Below, in pieces: positions 8,839 through 18,960 of a stretch of 64,000 nt of DNA. The notes under the pieces are model-generated. The model was not told where the DNA came from, made no database searches, and saw only the letters and a program-made list of their open reading frames with translations. The position numbers were made by a program, and so were the translations under genes. The DNA is from Triticum aestivum (taxonomy: Eukaryota > Streptophyta > Magnoliopsida > Poales > Poaceae), in the NCBI RefSeq assembly GCF_018294505.1, contig NC_057810.1, forward strand, positions 704,021,622-704,085,621. Reading direction: 5' to 3'. Every line of letters begins with the position of its first letter. The stretch's first letter is position 1.

Positions 8839-11443
8839 TCACTTCCTCCTTCCTCTCTTCACCATGGTTGTAAGTGTAGGCTCCTCCTCTTCGCTAGTAT
8901 CCTCCTCCTCCTCTTCATTGTATGCCTCCTCCTCCGCCTCAGTGTTGGCCTTATATCTTTGCATTCCTATTGGGATAAGCTTATGAGGATACTCCGGACT
9001 ATGGAATTGTGTGTTCCATGTCTTCTTTCTACCTTTCTTGCCTGGTGTCTTAGCTATGGCTTTGCCTTTCCTAGATGGTTGTGGAGCATTGCCTTGTGTT
9101 GGTTGTGTAACCTGTGATGGTTGTGGAGCATCAACATCATACTCATGATCCTCTTCATGTGTTGCATCATACTCATGCTCCTCATGATGTGTTGGCTCCT
9201 CTTGATGTGATGGCTCCTCTTCATGGAACTCCTCCTCCATGTCCTCATCGTTCTGTAGATAACGCCGTCTATTAGCTGTGGCGGCGCGGCTACCAGGTGC
9301 ATACACGTCACTGGACTGAGCACCATGGCAAGAAAGCATTGCTGCCATCTTATGAAACCGCTTCTTGAACTTCTGCAATAAGACAAAATATGCTATGATA
9401 TGAGATGCACATAAATAATCCGCGAAAAGAAACTTTTATAATATATTGATCACACCTCCATCGTGCTCCTAAGAGTCCTCTCAGATAATGCACCACCAGG
9501 TGGATGACTCAGTGCAACATTGGCATCGTTGACGCACAGAAGCAACTCTCTGCCCTGCAATTCATGAACACACCAAACTTATGTATTTGAAAGAAGACAA
9601 CATGATGCAAGTATGTTAGAATAGGTCAAACAGACTACCATTTCATCATGCATCGGTGCATAGTCAACGTGAGCCCCTCTGGTGTCTCTCACAGCCGTGT
9701 TGAAGGTTTGATAACCTTGTGCAGTCTCCGGGTCTTCAGACACCAACTCCGACCACTCCTCATGAGTCCAACCAGGCTTCAGCTTTAACCGGTAACGATC
9801 CGCATACCACACTTGATACTTCTGATATGCTGACTGATTGTGAGGTCTATTCTCTGATTGCACTAACGTGTCTCTTTGATTCCAAATTTCTATCCACGCA
9901 CGGTGTTTGTTTGCCCAATCCGATATATCCTGATTGTTCCTTCGATCGAACCTACAAATGATGCACGGGACAAAGCATTAGCAAACATTGACTTATTCAA
10001 TGCTCTACTACATACTCAAGGCATGCTTGCTTACCGATGCAGAGATAGCATTTCCTCCTTGCTCTCCTCAATTGGAATACATTGTCTTCTTCCAAATTGT
10101 CTTGCCACACGGTCTACAAAGTGCCACTCGACTACGAAGAAGCATATCATTGGGCACCTCGCCCGCCAAAGATGGCTATCACGCGTGCACATGTCATTAA
10201 GATCAAAGTCACGATCTTCCACATAAGGCAACCAATATACCTGCAAAACAAAGAGATACATTGTTAGCTACATAAGTTTCATTCTTGACTAAATTTTATC
10301 TCATCGAACTTCTCAAAACCTGCTCAGCAGGCAAGGTGTCCAGCTCGTTCATATAGCACTTGTATCGCACATGCGAGCTTCCTGTGTAGACTGTCACTTG
10401 TTCCCAATAGTAAGCAAGCGTAGGGTGCCGATATGGATCATCATCATGCAACCCGTCATGATTACCCCGTGGGTTTGCCATGAGGGGGTTCTTGAAATCG
10501 GGCCGTCCAACCGGGATCCGCTCCCACATCCGCACGGATAGGCTCCAAACAAACCCAGACAATGAGGATGTATCTCCCTTCCTCCGACACGCCAAGTCAA
10601 GCTGCAATCAAACAAACATGTTAGATATGGAGGCGCATGACAAATGCAAGATAAATGGTTGCAAATATCTCTTACCTGACGATACAAATATGCTAGTGCG
10701 GCCGAACCCCAGCTATACTGGGTATCCCAGTTATTGAGTAGCTCCAAGAACATCCAGAGGGCTGAGTTCCCGGTTGCATCTGAGAAGACTACCTTGGTTA
10801 GTACATACCAAAGATAGACCCGCGCGTACTGCTGCACAACCACGTCATTGGCACCCTGAGGGCACGGATTGGTGTCTCCTCTGACTAGTTTTAGCCAAGA
10901 ATGCCTCACTCTCGCGGTATCAGCCTTGCCTTCTTGAGGGTCGTCGGGCTGAACACCAATTAAAATGCATGTCCGTTCTCGCCAATTAACGACGCTGACA
11001 CGACCGGTAACAGCTTGTCCGTCGATAGAAAGGCCGCTTATCATAGCCATGTCCTCTAGGGTCATCGTCAGCTCCCCACATGGAAGGTGGAACGAGTGAG
11101 TCTCCGGCCTCCAACGATCCACAAGTGCGGTCAACGCCGCGTGGTTCACCGGCGGAGCGCGTCGCTTAAACTGCAATACGAATGGGAGAAGACCCAATCT
11201 CCGAATATAAGGCTCGTACCGCGGGTCGTAAGTAAAGCCATCAGCGGAATGACCCCTCATGCGCATAACAACTACAAGCTACAAATAAAGTGATGTTTTG
11301 ATCAATACAAGAACACAAATGAGAAATAAAGAAATTTTACAAGTCTTGCTTCTTACCTTTCCATTCTCAATGGCACGAGCACGATGCTCCTTATCCCACT
11401 CATCAATTAATCCGGCATACCAAGGTCCATCATCATCCGCCAT
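8839..11443 (-). CDS. Plant mobile domain (PMD, MAIN/MAIL1-like) protein, seven coding exons
   Basis: Coding exons on the minus strand: 11443-11357, 11278-10676, 10601-10320, 10240-10035, 9951-9639, 9554-9456 and 9372-8839. All introns have GT and AG ends, the phases agree, and the sum is 2,124 nt, giving about 707 residues with no stop or frameshift. Exon 2 starts the PMD proper: an RRLGLLPFV region, then RWRPETHSFHLPCGELTMTL and DMAMISGLSIDG; exon 3 has SVRMWERIPVGRP and exon 4 VYWLPYVEDRDF, all in family order. The last exon is acidic (Glu-rich) with basic, nuclear-signal-like patches (KGKAIAK, KKGRKK) and ends KRGRRK. In plants, PMD proteins of the MAIN/MAIL1 type act in the nucleus in gene and transposon silencing; copies inside transposons are known but their role is not. 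It faces the other MULE genes and has a leader intron. The weakest splice site is the donor after exon 3 (GTTTTG). Confidence 0.85.
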
Positions 11444-12034
11444 CCTACAAAACAAATCACAAACATCTATGAATACATGAACAATATAAAACAATACAAT
11501 TTTCTTCTCCAAGTTATGCCATATGAACAAACCATTCTTCTCAAACATAACCACATCATTTTCTTCTTCTTCATATGCACACATAATTCTTCTCAAACAT
11601 ACCAACATCATCTCAATCAAATAAATTTGTCAAATAATATGGTGTCACATATGCAAATACATATCATCTAGAGTACCAAATTTCACCATATCTTTTGCAA
11701 ATATAGTATGCCAACAATAGGATTATCTACACATACACACACCATCTATCAAACCAAATTATCAAACAAGTCTATTTTACATACAAAAATCATGTATTCA
11801 TCACCCCTCTTAGTTCAAAAAAAAACCTATGGACAACATATACACAAAACGGAATTGATTTTGCCTACATGTTCAACTACACATCATCTACTGCCTACCA
11901 AATCATCTATCAACTACAAACAATTTCCTAAAACAAAGAAACCATCTACTCATCTAACATCACCTAGTGTTGAATAATGCATCCAACAAGAGAGGGGAAA
12001 ACAAAAACAAATTGGAGGAAATGAGGGAGAATAC
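11444..12034 (-). other. Predicted leader intron of the PMD gene
   Basis: On the minus strand GAG|GTATTC at 12,034 is a good donor and TTTTGTAG near 11,445 an acceptor one base before the ATG. The segment is strongly AT-rich with poly-pyrimidine runs. It is the third gene in this MULE with such a leader intron. The short frames within it are not supported. Confidence 0.5.
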
Positions 12035-12193
12035 CTCAAAGAAGCTTGGGGGGGTCAGATCTGCGATTTGAGCGGTTAATGGAGTAGATCAAGGGGGGTG
12101 GTGGTGGGAAGGAGAGAAGGGGCGACGAACAACCCTCTGTTCTTGAACCAACGCCACAGAAGTTGAGATGGGGATGGGTGGGCGCCCCGCGCC

Positions 12194-12429
12194 GTTATCC
12201 ACTTACCAGGGCCAGACGCCAGGGTCCCTGGCGTCTGGCCCCTTTGCCACGTCAGCAGGTCAACTGGCAGGTGGGCAGTGCGGGTTAGGGTCCAGACGCC
12301 AGGATCCGTGGCGTCTGGATCGCAAGCCAGACGCCATGAATGTTGGCGTCTCCTAAAAAGGTCAAAAACGAATTTTTTTGTAAACGAGGTCAAATCGGGA
12401 TTTTGGCGGTCATAACAGTAATTTTGTCC
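12194..12429. repeat. Right terminal inverted repeat of the MULE
   Basis: Inverse of 3195-3430, ending ATTTTGTCC at 12,429. It holds three AGACGCCA...TGGCGTCT palindromes (about 12,213-12,239, 12,292-12,318 and 12,327-12,352). Confidence 0.9.
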
Positions 12430-12438
12430 GGTAGTAGA
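12430..12438. repeat. Right 9-bp target site duplication of the MULE
   Basis: GGTAGTAGA, identical to 3186-3194. Confidence 0.95.
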
Positions 12439-14225
12439 CGAGGGCCGGCCGCTCACGTGCACCGCCCGGGCGTGCCAGAGTTCGATCCGGTGAGCTCCCT
12501 CGCGCTCCCAGCTACGGCATGCACGCACGCAGGCACGCAAAAGATGCACCGCCCAGACATTTCTGGGCCTCTGTCCCGAAAGCCACCGGCGGGCATCATC
12601 GCACACGACGCACAAAGCCAAACAGTGTCGCTTGTGGTACTGCTACTGCGGTAGTCAGAGGTCTGAGGCCCTGAGCTCGCTGCCAGTGCTCTCTGTCATG
12701 TGTCAAATGGCGCTTGTGCCCCTCCCTCTTCTGGGAGCGATCGCTCGCTCTCCTACTGCAACGAGAGAGGAGTAGGAGACGAGAGGCAAAGCCACGCCTC
12801 GCTGCTCACGAGACACGCCGGGGCAGCAGCGGACACGACGCAAGTTTCCACGCGCTCGCTCGCTCGCTCCCTCTCGCTTGACCATGCGGTTGTCCTCGCC
12901 TTCCCAAGCGCACGAGCGGCCGCGTGAAATCCCGACCCCACCACCAAGGCCCGCATGTCATCGTCGTGGCTTGGGCTCGTTGTAGAGAGTGGTCAAGTGG
13001 CGATGAGACGAAAACATTCGTGCTCCCGAGGAGCGTGCTTGGTCGTTGTTACAGGAGCACGCCAAGCGATAGAGCCCTACTAGCAACTACTAGCTCGTCA
13101 TTAGCAACTTGATTAGCCCCGCGCAAAAACAACAATAACTTGATTAGCCACCGGATAACGAGACAGTAACACAAGACAGGACACTAGCCCGTGTACGTAC
13201 GTGACCCACTCGTGTACAGTTCAGGTACTAGTAGGAGCACTTTATTAACTAATCAAACCGGCCAGAGCTTGCCGAGAGCAGCCGCCAAGGGGAGTACCAG
13301 TAGTACTGTGCTGCTGTAGCGACGCCGTCTCTCTCTCTCGTGTAGCCAAAGCAGCTCGTGCTGCTGTAGCGACGCTGTGTCTCTGTGCTGCTCTGCGCAC
13401 CTACAACAAGTACGAGTAGTAAATAAATACTCTAGTACATGTCCATGCTCCATCTCCATGCGCATTTGGTGTACCGGAGACGATCGAGGTCGAAGCCGTT
13501 GTTCGTTGAGCACGCGGGGAAGCCAACAGAACCAGCCCGACGCCGCCACGCGCCCCGACGCCGGAATTATAACGTTTCCGTGTTCTCGGCCCCCGGGCCC
13601 CGGCCGGTCCCATCGTCTCGGGCTGCATGCACCTCGACCACGCGGCCTCCGGCATGCATGCATGGATACCCCATCGGCAGACGGCGCAGAGTTTCGTATC
13701 CGTTGCTCGGCGTTGCGAGCGAGCGGAAACTGGCGAATGGCCGGTCGTTCGTCGCCGTGGTACGGCCGGAGTGACGGCTACGGTCGACGACCGGCCGAGG
13801 CGTCGCGTCCGGTCGCACGCAACGAGCTCATTTACGCCCGTGTACCTTGTGTCGTGTTCAATGGCGCTGCGATCGACCTTGGTGGGACGCAACACTGGTC
13901 ACCGCGTCAGCGCTGCAGCAGGGCGGTGCGTGTACGAGCTGTGCCGGTGGCGTACCATGCTACTGGATCGGATCGAAGCGGCCTTTTATCCATTGCCAAA
14001 TATCGACCCCCGGGCCGCCGGACACCCAACACACGGAGGCAGACGTGAAGCGGGACCAAGCAGCCTCCTGCACTCGGCCGAATCGACCGATGTGCACGTA
14101 TATTCACTTGCACCATCATTTTCTTCCTTATTAAAGAAACACGTCCCAGCTCGTAGGCATGCAGCTGCCTCCTGCTCTCCTGGTGTAGCCAAGTAACCAA
14201 TCCTCCCGTTTCTCGATTTTTTGTC
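12439..14225. other. Low-copy GC-rich DNA, right half of the MULE target
   Basis: I find no transposon ends and no gene I can support; the open frames overlap in several registers and show no domain. An 18-bp word GTGCTGCTGTAGCGACGC occurs twice, about 49 bp apart, near 13,310 and 13,358, beside a CT run. Clusters of GCTCGCTCGCTC and CG-rich words resemble grass promoter or CpG-rich gene-edge DNA. Joined to 1899-3194 this makes a low-copy block of about 3 kb. Confidence 0.4.
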
Positions 14226-14590
14226 GAAAGGGACCACCTGCGCGAACGAATTGTCAAGAAGGACCACCTGTAGATGAATTTGACAAAAAAGGACCCCTCG
14301 GCTGTGGCGGCAGGCGACACGTGGCTCCTGCCGCCACGGTTGGAGGCCGCGGGCCCTGCCGCCACGGCTGCAGGCGGCCTCCTGTGTCGAACGTGTTTTC
14401 TACAGCGCCGAGAGCCGGGTCAGAACGGGCCAGGCTTGGTGGGCCCTGCCGCCACAGTACGAGGCGGCTAGCGCTGTGGCTGCCACTCCCAGGCCGACAT
14501 GCCGTGCTGCTCGCGGGCTCAGCCGGTGGGCCACACCGCCACCGCAGTAGGCGGCATTGATGTCTGCTAGAATTACGTCGGTATTTTCCC
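14225..14590. repeat. GC-rich inverted motifs, possible end of another MULE-like element
   Basis: A stretch with repeated AAGGACCACCTG and a T/A-run is followed by palindromic GTGGCGGCAGG...CCTGCCGCCAC (about 14,297-14,333) and further CTGCCGCCAC copies near 14,355 and 14,447. The layout (A/T-rich outer part, then GC hairpins) is like the ends of the MULE at 3195. No partner end was found in the window, so the element would be truncated near 14,590. Confidence 0.3.
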
Positions 14591-15478
14591 AAAGAGGAAG
14601 GAATGATGCAGTATAGCGAAGGTAGGTATTTCGCTCAGTGATGAGAACAAGGTTATCAAACCTGTAGGAGAACCTCCTCACACCACGTAAACAGCACATG
14701 CACACAAATAACAAATACTCGCAACCCGACGTGTCAAAGGGGTTGTCAATCCCTTTTGGGTACGGCGCCTCAAGATAGACAAATAACGTGAGATAAAGTG
14801 GTAGTTAGGATAAATAGACCGCGGAACAAATAAATTGCAGCAAGGTATTTTTGTATTTTTGATTTAAAGATCTGAAATAAATGCAAGGGAAAATAGACCG
14901 CAAAGGCAAATATGATGAAAAGAGACCTGGGGGCCATAGGTTTCACTAGTGCCTTCTCTCGAGAAAAATAACAAACGGTGGGAAAATAATTACTGCTGGG
15001 CAATTGATAGAACTTCAAATAATCATGACGATATCCAGGCAATGATCATTATATAGGCATCACGTCCAAGATTAGTAGACCGACTCCTGCCTGCATCTAC
15101 TACTATTACTCCACACATCGACCGCTATCCAACATGCATCTAGTGTATTAAATTTATGAGAAAACAGAGTAATGCAATAAGAACGATGACATGATGTAGA
15201 CGAGATCCGTTTATCTATTGCGGAGATATAGATCACATCTTGTTATCCTTAGTAGCAACGATACATACGTGCCGGTTCCCCTTCTGTCATTGGGATCAAG
15301 CACCGTAAGATCGAACCCACTAAAAGCACATGTTCCCATTGCAAGATAAATAGATCAAGTTGGCCAAACAAAACCCAAATATCGAAGAAGAAATACGAGG
15401 ATATAAGCAATCATGCATATAAGAGATCAAAGAAGACTCGAATAACTTCCATGGATAAACACATAGATCTATTCATAA
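14590..15478. repeat. Non-coding Triticeae repeat, family not assigned
   Basis: AT-rich DNA with phrases such as GGGGGCCATAGGTTTCACTA and CACATCGACCGCTATCCA that I recognise as very common in Triticeae intergenic DNA. It has no coding frame. It probably comes from the untranslated part of an LTR element, cut on the right by copia copy 1. Confidence 0.45.
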
Positions 15479-15499
15479 ACTCAAAGTTCGTCGGATCTG

Positions 15500-16956
15500 T
15501 ATTGAAGACTTATAGGTTAAGGACTAATATGTTTGTGAGTGTACACAGGCTCTATAAGTCAATGAGGAGTTTGATATTTATAGTGAAAGTCGACCCCTAA
15601 AAATGAATGTCTTCGGCTGAAGACTTTGGTTCTCCTGAAGACTTTAAAAGTGAAGAAATTGGTGTGACCTTGAAGACTTCGATATTTATGCGAGGAATCT
15701 GAAGCGTGAAGACTTTTGTTTTCGTAGTTTCATTTTCTTCTTCTTGAGTCATAGGAAACACCGTACTGTCAAAGGGGGTCGAGGTAATACTAAGGAAACA
15801 GATTTCCAAGTGATGCTCATCTCAAAATCCTACACCTACCCAATCCTTCGAGTGAAGCCATTGGAAATCTCGTATCAGTTCAGTCAATTTCTTCAGTGAC
15901 AGAAACGAAGATCTTCTGGTCTCTAAGGAATTTGTTCTGACTGAGGAGTTAGGAATTCGCCAGTGTGTATTGCCTACACAATGAGGAACATAGTAGCCCT
16001 GAGGAATTCGAACCTCAAAATATCCGACCGTTGCTGAGCCGCGCGCTAGCCGTTCCAAAATATCTACCACCTAACGGTCATATCAATGAAGGGCATTTAT
16101 GTCTTATCATGTCGGGCTGCTTCCTAGGCTATAAATAGCCGCCCCCTACAACCACTAGCTGGTTGGCTACTCCGAGAGAAACTGACACTTGTCATTTGAG
16201 AGCATCCCATCCTCCGAGGACTTTGAGCGAAATTCATCAAGTGAGGAAAACCCAAATCCCAAACCCAAACCTACAAACCCCAAAGTGATTGAGCATCACT
16301 GGAGAGATTGTTCCTGTGTGGAACCGATGCTTGTTACCTTTGAGGACTGTGTATCCTCCAGACGGTTAGGCGTCATGGTCTGAGCATCCAAGAGGAATTG
16401 TGGATTGCCGAGTGACCTAGACTGTGAAGGTTTGGAAGTCACCTGTGAAGACTTACCACTACTGTTGGGCGAGATTTGCGTGATCTTAGCTCAAGGAGAA
16501 TACAGTGAGGACTGTGTGTCCGGGACTGTGTGTCCTCGAGTTTAAATACTCAGCCGCTCCAACCAGACGTATAACTGTCACATCAGTTAGAACTGGTCGA
16601 ACAAATCATTGTCTTCACCAAGCCAACCGGTTCTATTCCCTCAACCCTTTCATTTCCTCAGTTATGCGTTGATGTACCTGATCATTACTGTTTGAAGACA
16701 TTGACTGAAGACTTTCTCTGTTCTAATTCTTCTGTCTGTTTGTCTTCATCCTTTTTATCCCGTGTTTACGCTTTCTATACTCAGTGCTTGTCTTTCATTT
16801 CATCATGATGACTATGTTCTTACTCTGTTTTGCTTAAACCTGAATAGTTATTCCGCTGCAAGTAGTTCTTCGCTTAGGAATTTCCTCACCTTAAAATTCC
16901 TCAGTGAAGTTTTCTTAAAATCGCCTATTCAACCCCCCTCTAGTCGACGTAACACA
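15500..16956 (+). mobile_element. 5' LTR of copia copy 1
   Basis: About 1.4 kb ending ...CTAGTCGACGTAACACA a few bases before the primer site. It has a TATAAATAG box at 16,130-16,138 and many scattered TGAAGAC words. The right end could be 16,954 or 16,956, and the left end is approximate. Confidence 0.65.
16130..16138 (+). promoter_or_regulatory. TATA box of the copia LTR
   Basis: TATAAATAG in the orientation of the element, in the first half of the LTR, as expected for the start of element RNA. Confidence 0.5.
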
Positions 16957-16963
16957 CTTTTAA

Positions 16964-16976
16964 TTGGTATCAGAGC
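16964..16976 (+). other. Initiator-Met tRNA primer-binding site
   Basis: TTGGTATCAGAGC just after the LTR end, the standard primer site of plant copia elements. Confidence 0.9.
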
Positions 16977-17029
16977 AAGGTACTCCCTTGTTCTGTGTGA
17001 TTTTGGTTTAATCGCCTGGAGTTTTAGTT

Positions 17030-18740
17030 ATGTCGACTACAGGAATGAGGAGTGTCCTGCCCCATCTTTGACGGTCATGAGTATCCCTGGTGGAAGGCCA
17101 TGATGAAGAAGCGACTCATGGCATTAAACAACAAACTGTGGACCGTCACTGAGATTGGTCTTACCGATCTATGCAAGATGGCGGAGGCTGATGACATCCG
17201 CAAGTACACTCTACTCAATCTCACAACGAAGGATATCATCTGCTCCTGTTTGTCCCAAAATCAGTTGAGGAACGTCATGCATCTCAATCATGCGAATCTA
17301 ATCTGGGACCGGCTCTCTGAGGTCTACGAAGGTCATCATACTCGTCATGATCCTTGGTTTGAGGATTTCAAGGATTCTCTCAAGGAGATGACTTTCGCAC
17401 CTGAATCATCATCCTCTTCACCATGCCTTATGGCAAAGGGTGCCAAGGTAACTGAATGCTACCTTTCCGAATCTAGTGATGATGAATCAGGTAATGAATT
17501 TGTCCCCAGCTATGTCAAACTTGCTTCCCTTGCCACTAAGCAACAAAGAGCTCTTGAAAAAGTTCAAAATATGCTAAATGAAAGCGATGATATGTTGGGT
17601 GAGCAATTGGATCAAAATAAGGCTTTGACTGATAGTCTTCAAAAAGTTCAGTTAAAATTTGACAATCTTTAAAATCATCATAACTCTCTCTTAACTGATC
17701 ACGAGAAGCTTTCTTATGAATTTCTTCAGAGAAAGAAAGATCTTGAGACGTTAAAAGTGAGTTACTAAGATCTTTAGAAGGAAAATGATTCATTGCTTGC
17801 TCAACAGATCAGTGCCGCTCAGGAAGAATTTGTTCCGCCATGTCTTAAATGCATTGAGCTTGAATCTGCTAATTCATCACCTGAATGTTCAAATGCTTCT
17901 ATTGCTCCAAATTCTTCAACTATCTCTGTGGTCACAAAATCCTCATATGAGGATACCACATGTATCACTGACGATAATGCAGGGCTGAAGGAATTGTATG
18001 TGACAGACATTTACAAAAGCCTCAAAGGGCATCAGACTCTTTGTGATGTGCTCAAAAAGCAGATCTTGAACAGGAACCCTAGGAAAGAGGGTATTGCCTT
18101 TGAGAGGAAACTCAATGCTGATGGAACCTACTGGAAACCTGAGCAGTACCCCAAAACCACATGGGTTGCTGCGAAAGGACCTCATGTAGATCTATGCAAT
18201 TTATCTGGCTTTACCTCTGATTCTTCATATTCCTCTGATGAGTCATTTGACTCTAACTATCAGCTGTTTAAGAATCAAAATGGTGAAGTGTTTGCTCGAT
18301 ATGTTGGAACTAACTGCAGGAACGACGCCCCTATGAAGAAAATCTGGGTTCCTAAAAGTTGCCTTGAAAATCTTCAGGTGAATGTCATCATGACACCATC
18401 CATGAAGAATAGGAACCCCAGATCAAATTCTTCATATATGGACCAAACTCTTCATGTGGATCAAATTCCTCACATGGATGAAAATCCTCATATGAACATC
18501 ATCGTGCTAACACTTCTTTTTCGCAGGGAAAGTCTAAGGGCCATGAATATGTGCATTATTCTTCAAACCATTATGTTCATAAGTTCTCAAAGAATTTCTC
18601 TGCTTATTCATATGCTTACCCTAACCACTCTTCTGTGAAACAAAGTGCACTGGCTTCTATGCCATCATTTACTTATGGAGCTCGCATAATGATGAACTCT
18701 TTGCCACCCCTCCAGATGTGGGTGGTGAAGAAAAAGAGCT
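17030..18740 (+). pseudogene. Copia gag, multiple lesions
   Basis: The start ATG at 17,030 is followed within about 40 bases by a one-base loss relative to the minus-strand copy (33,666). The next frame gives the typical copia gag: CPIFDGHEYPWWKAMMKKRL, then the NLIWDRLSEVYEGHH helix region, then an acidic and coiled-coil half. In-frame stops stand near 17,672, 17,768 and 17,774. From about 17,790 to 18,640 the frame continues with the Ser/Asn-rich tail, then shifts again. I see no clean CCHC knuckle. Gag would form the virus-like particle; this copy cannot. Confidence 0.75.
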
Positions 18741-18960
18741 AATCTCTTATGCAGGGTCAGGTCTCCAGACGAACTTGATCGTCTGAAGAATTTGCTGGAG
18801 ACCTGAAAATGCTTGAAAGGATGCAAGCTAATCATGAAGAAATGAATCAGTCATTTCTTACGTCCTCATATTGCTATACTTGTTACTGTTGATCAAATTG
18901 ATATCATATTCTTCACTGATGAAGTATATGGGTTCGTAAGTTGCACTAATTCATCTGCAG

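Larger units (their letters stand above)
3195..12429 (+). mobile_element. Complete Mutator-like element (MULE), 9,235 bp
   Basis: Two 236-bp terminal inverted repeats, both starting GGACAAAATTACTGTTATGA, are flanked by the identical 9-bp duplication GGTAGTAGA. Inside are a MURA transposase with one frameshift and a stop (3965-6663), a tail with a zinc-finger-like motif and charged helix (6664-6972), a small protein (7887-8183), and on the other strand an intact-looking plant mobile domain gene (8839-11443). Each of the three transcription units seems to have a leader intron ending at or next to its ATG. The unmutated duplication suggests a fairly recent insertion, while the broken MURA means this copy now needs a transposase from elsewhere. 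PMD genes inside Mutator-type elements are known in plants. Confidence 0.95.

Noticed and set aside
12703..14365. Many 60-220 codon frames on both strands
   Set aside because: Overlapping registers in GC-rich DNA, no conserved motif, no supporting promoter or splice pattern.
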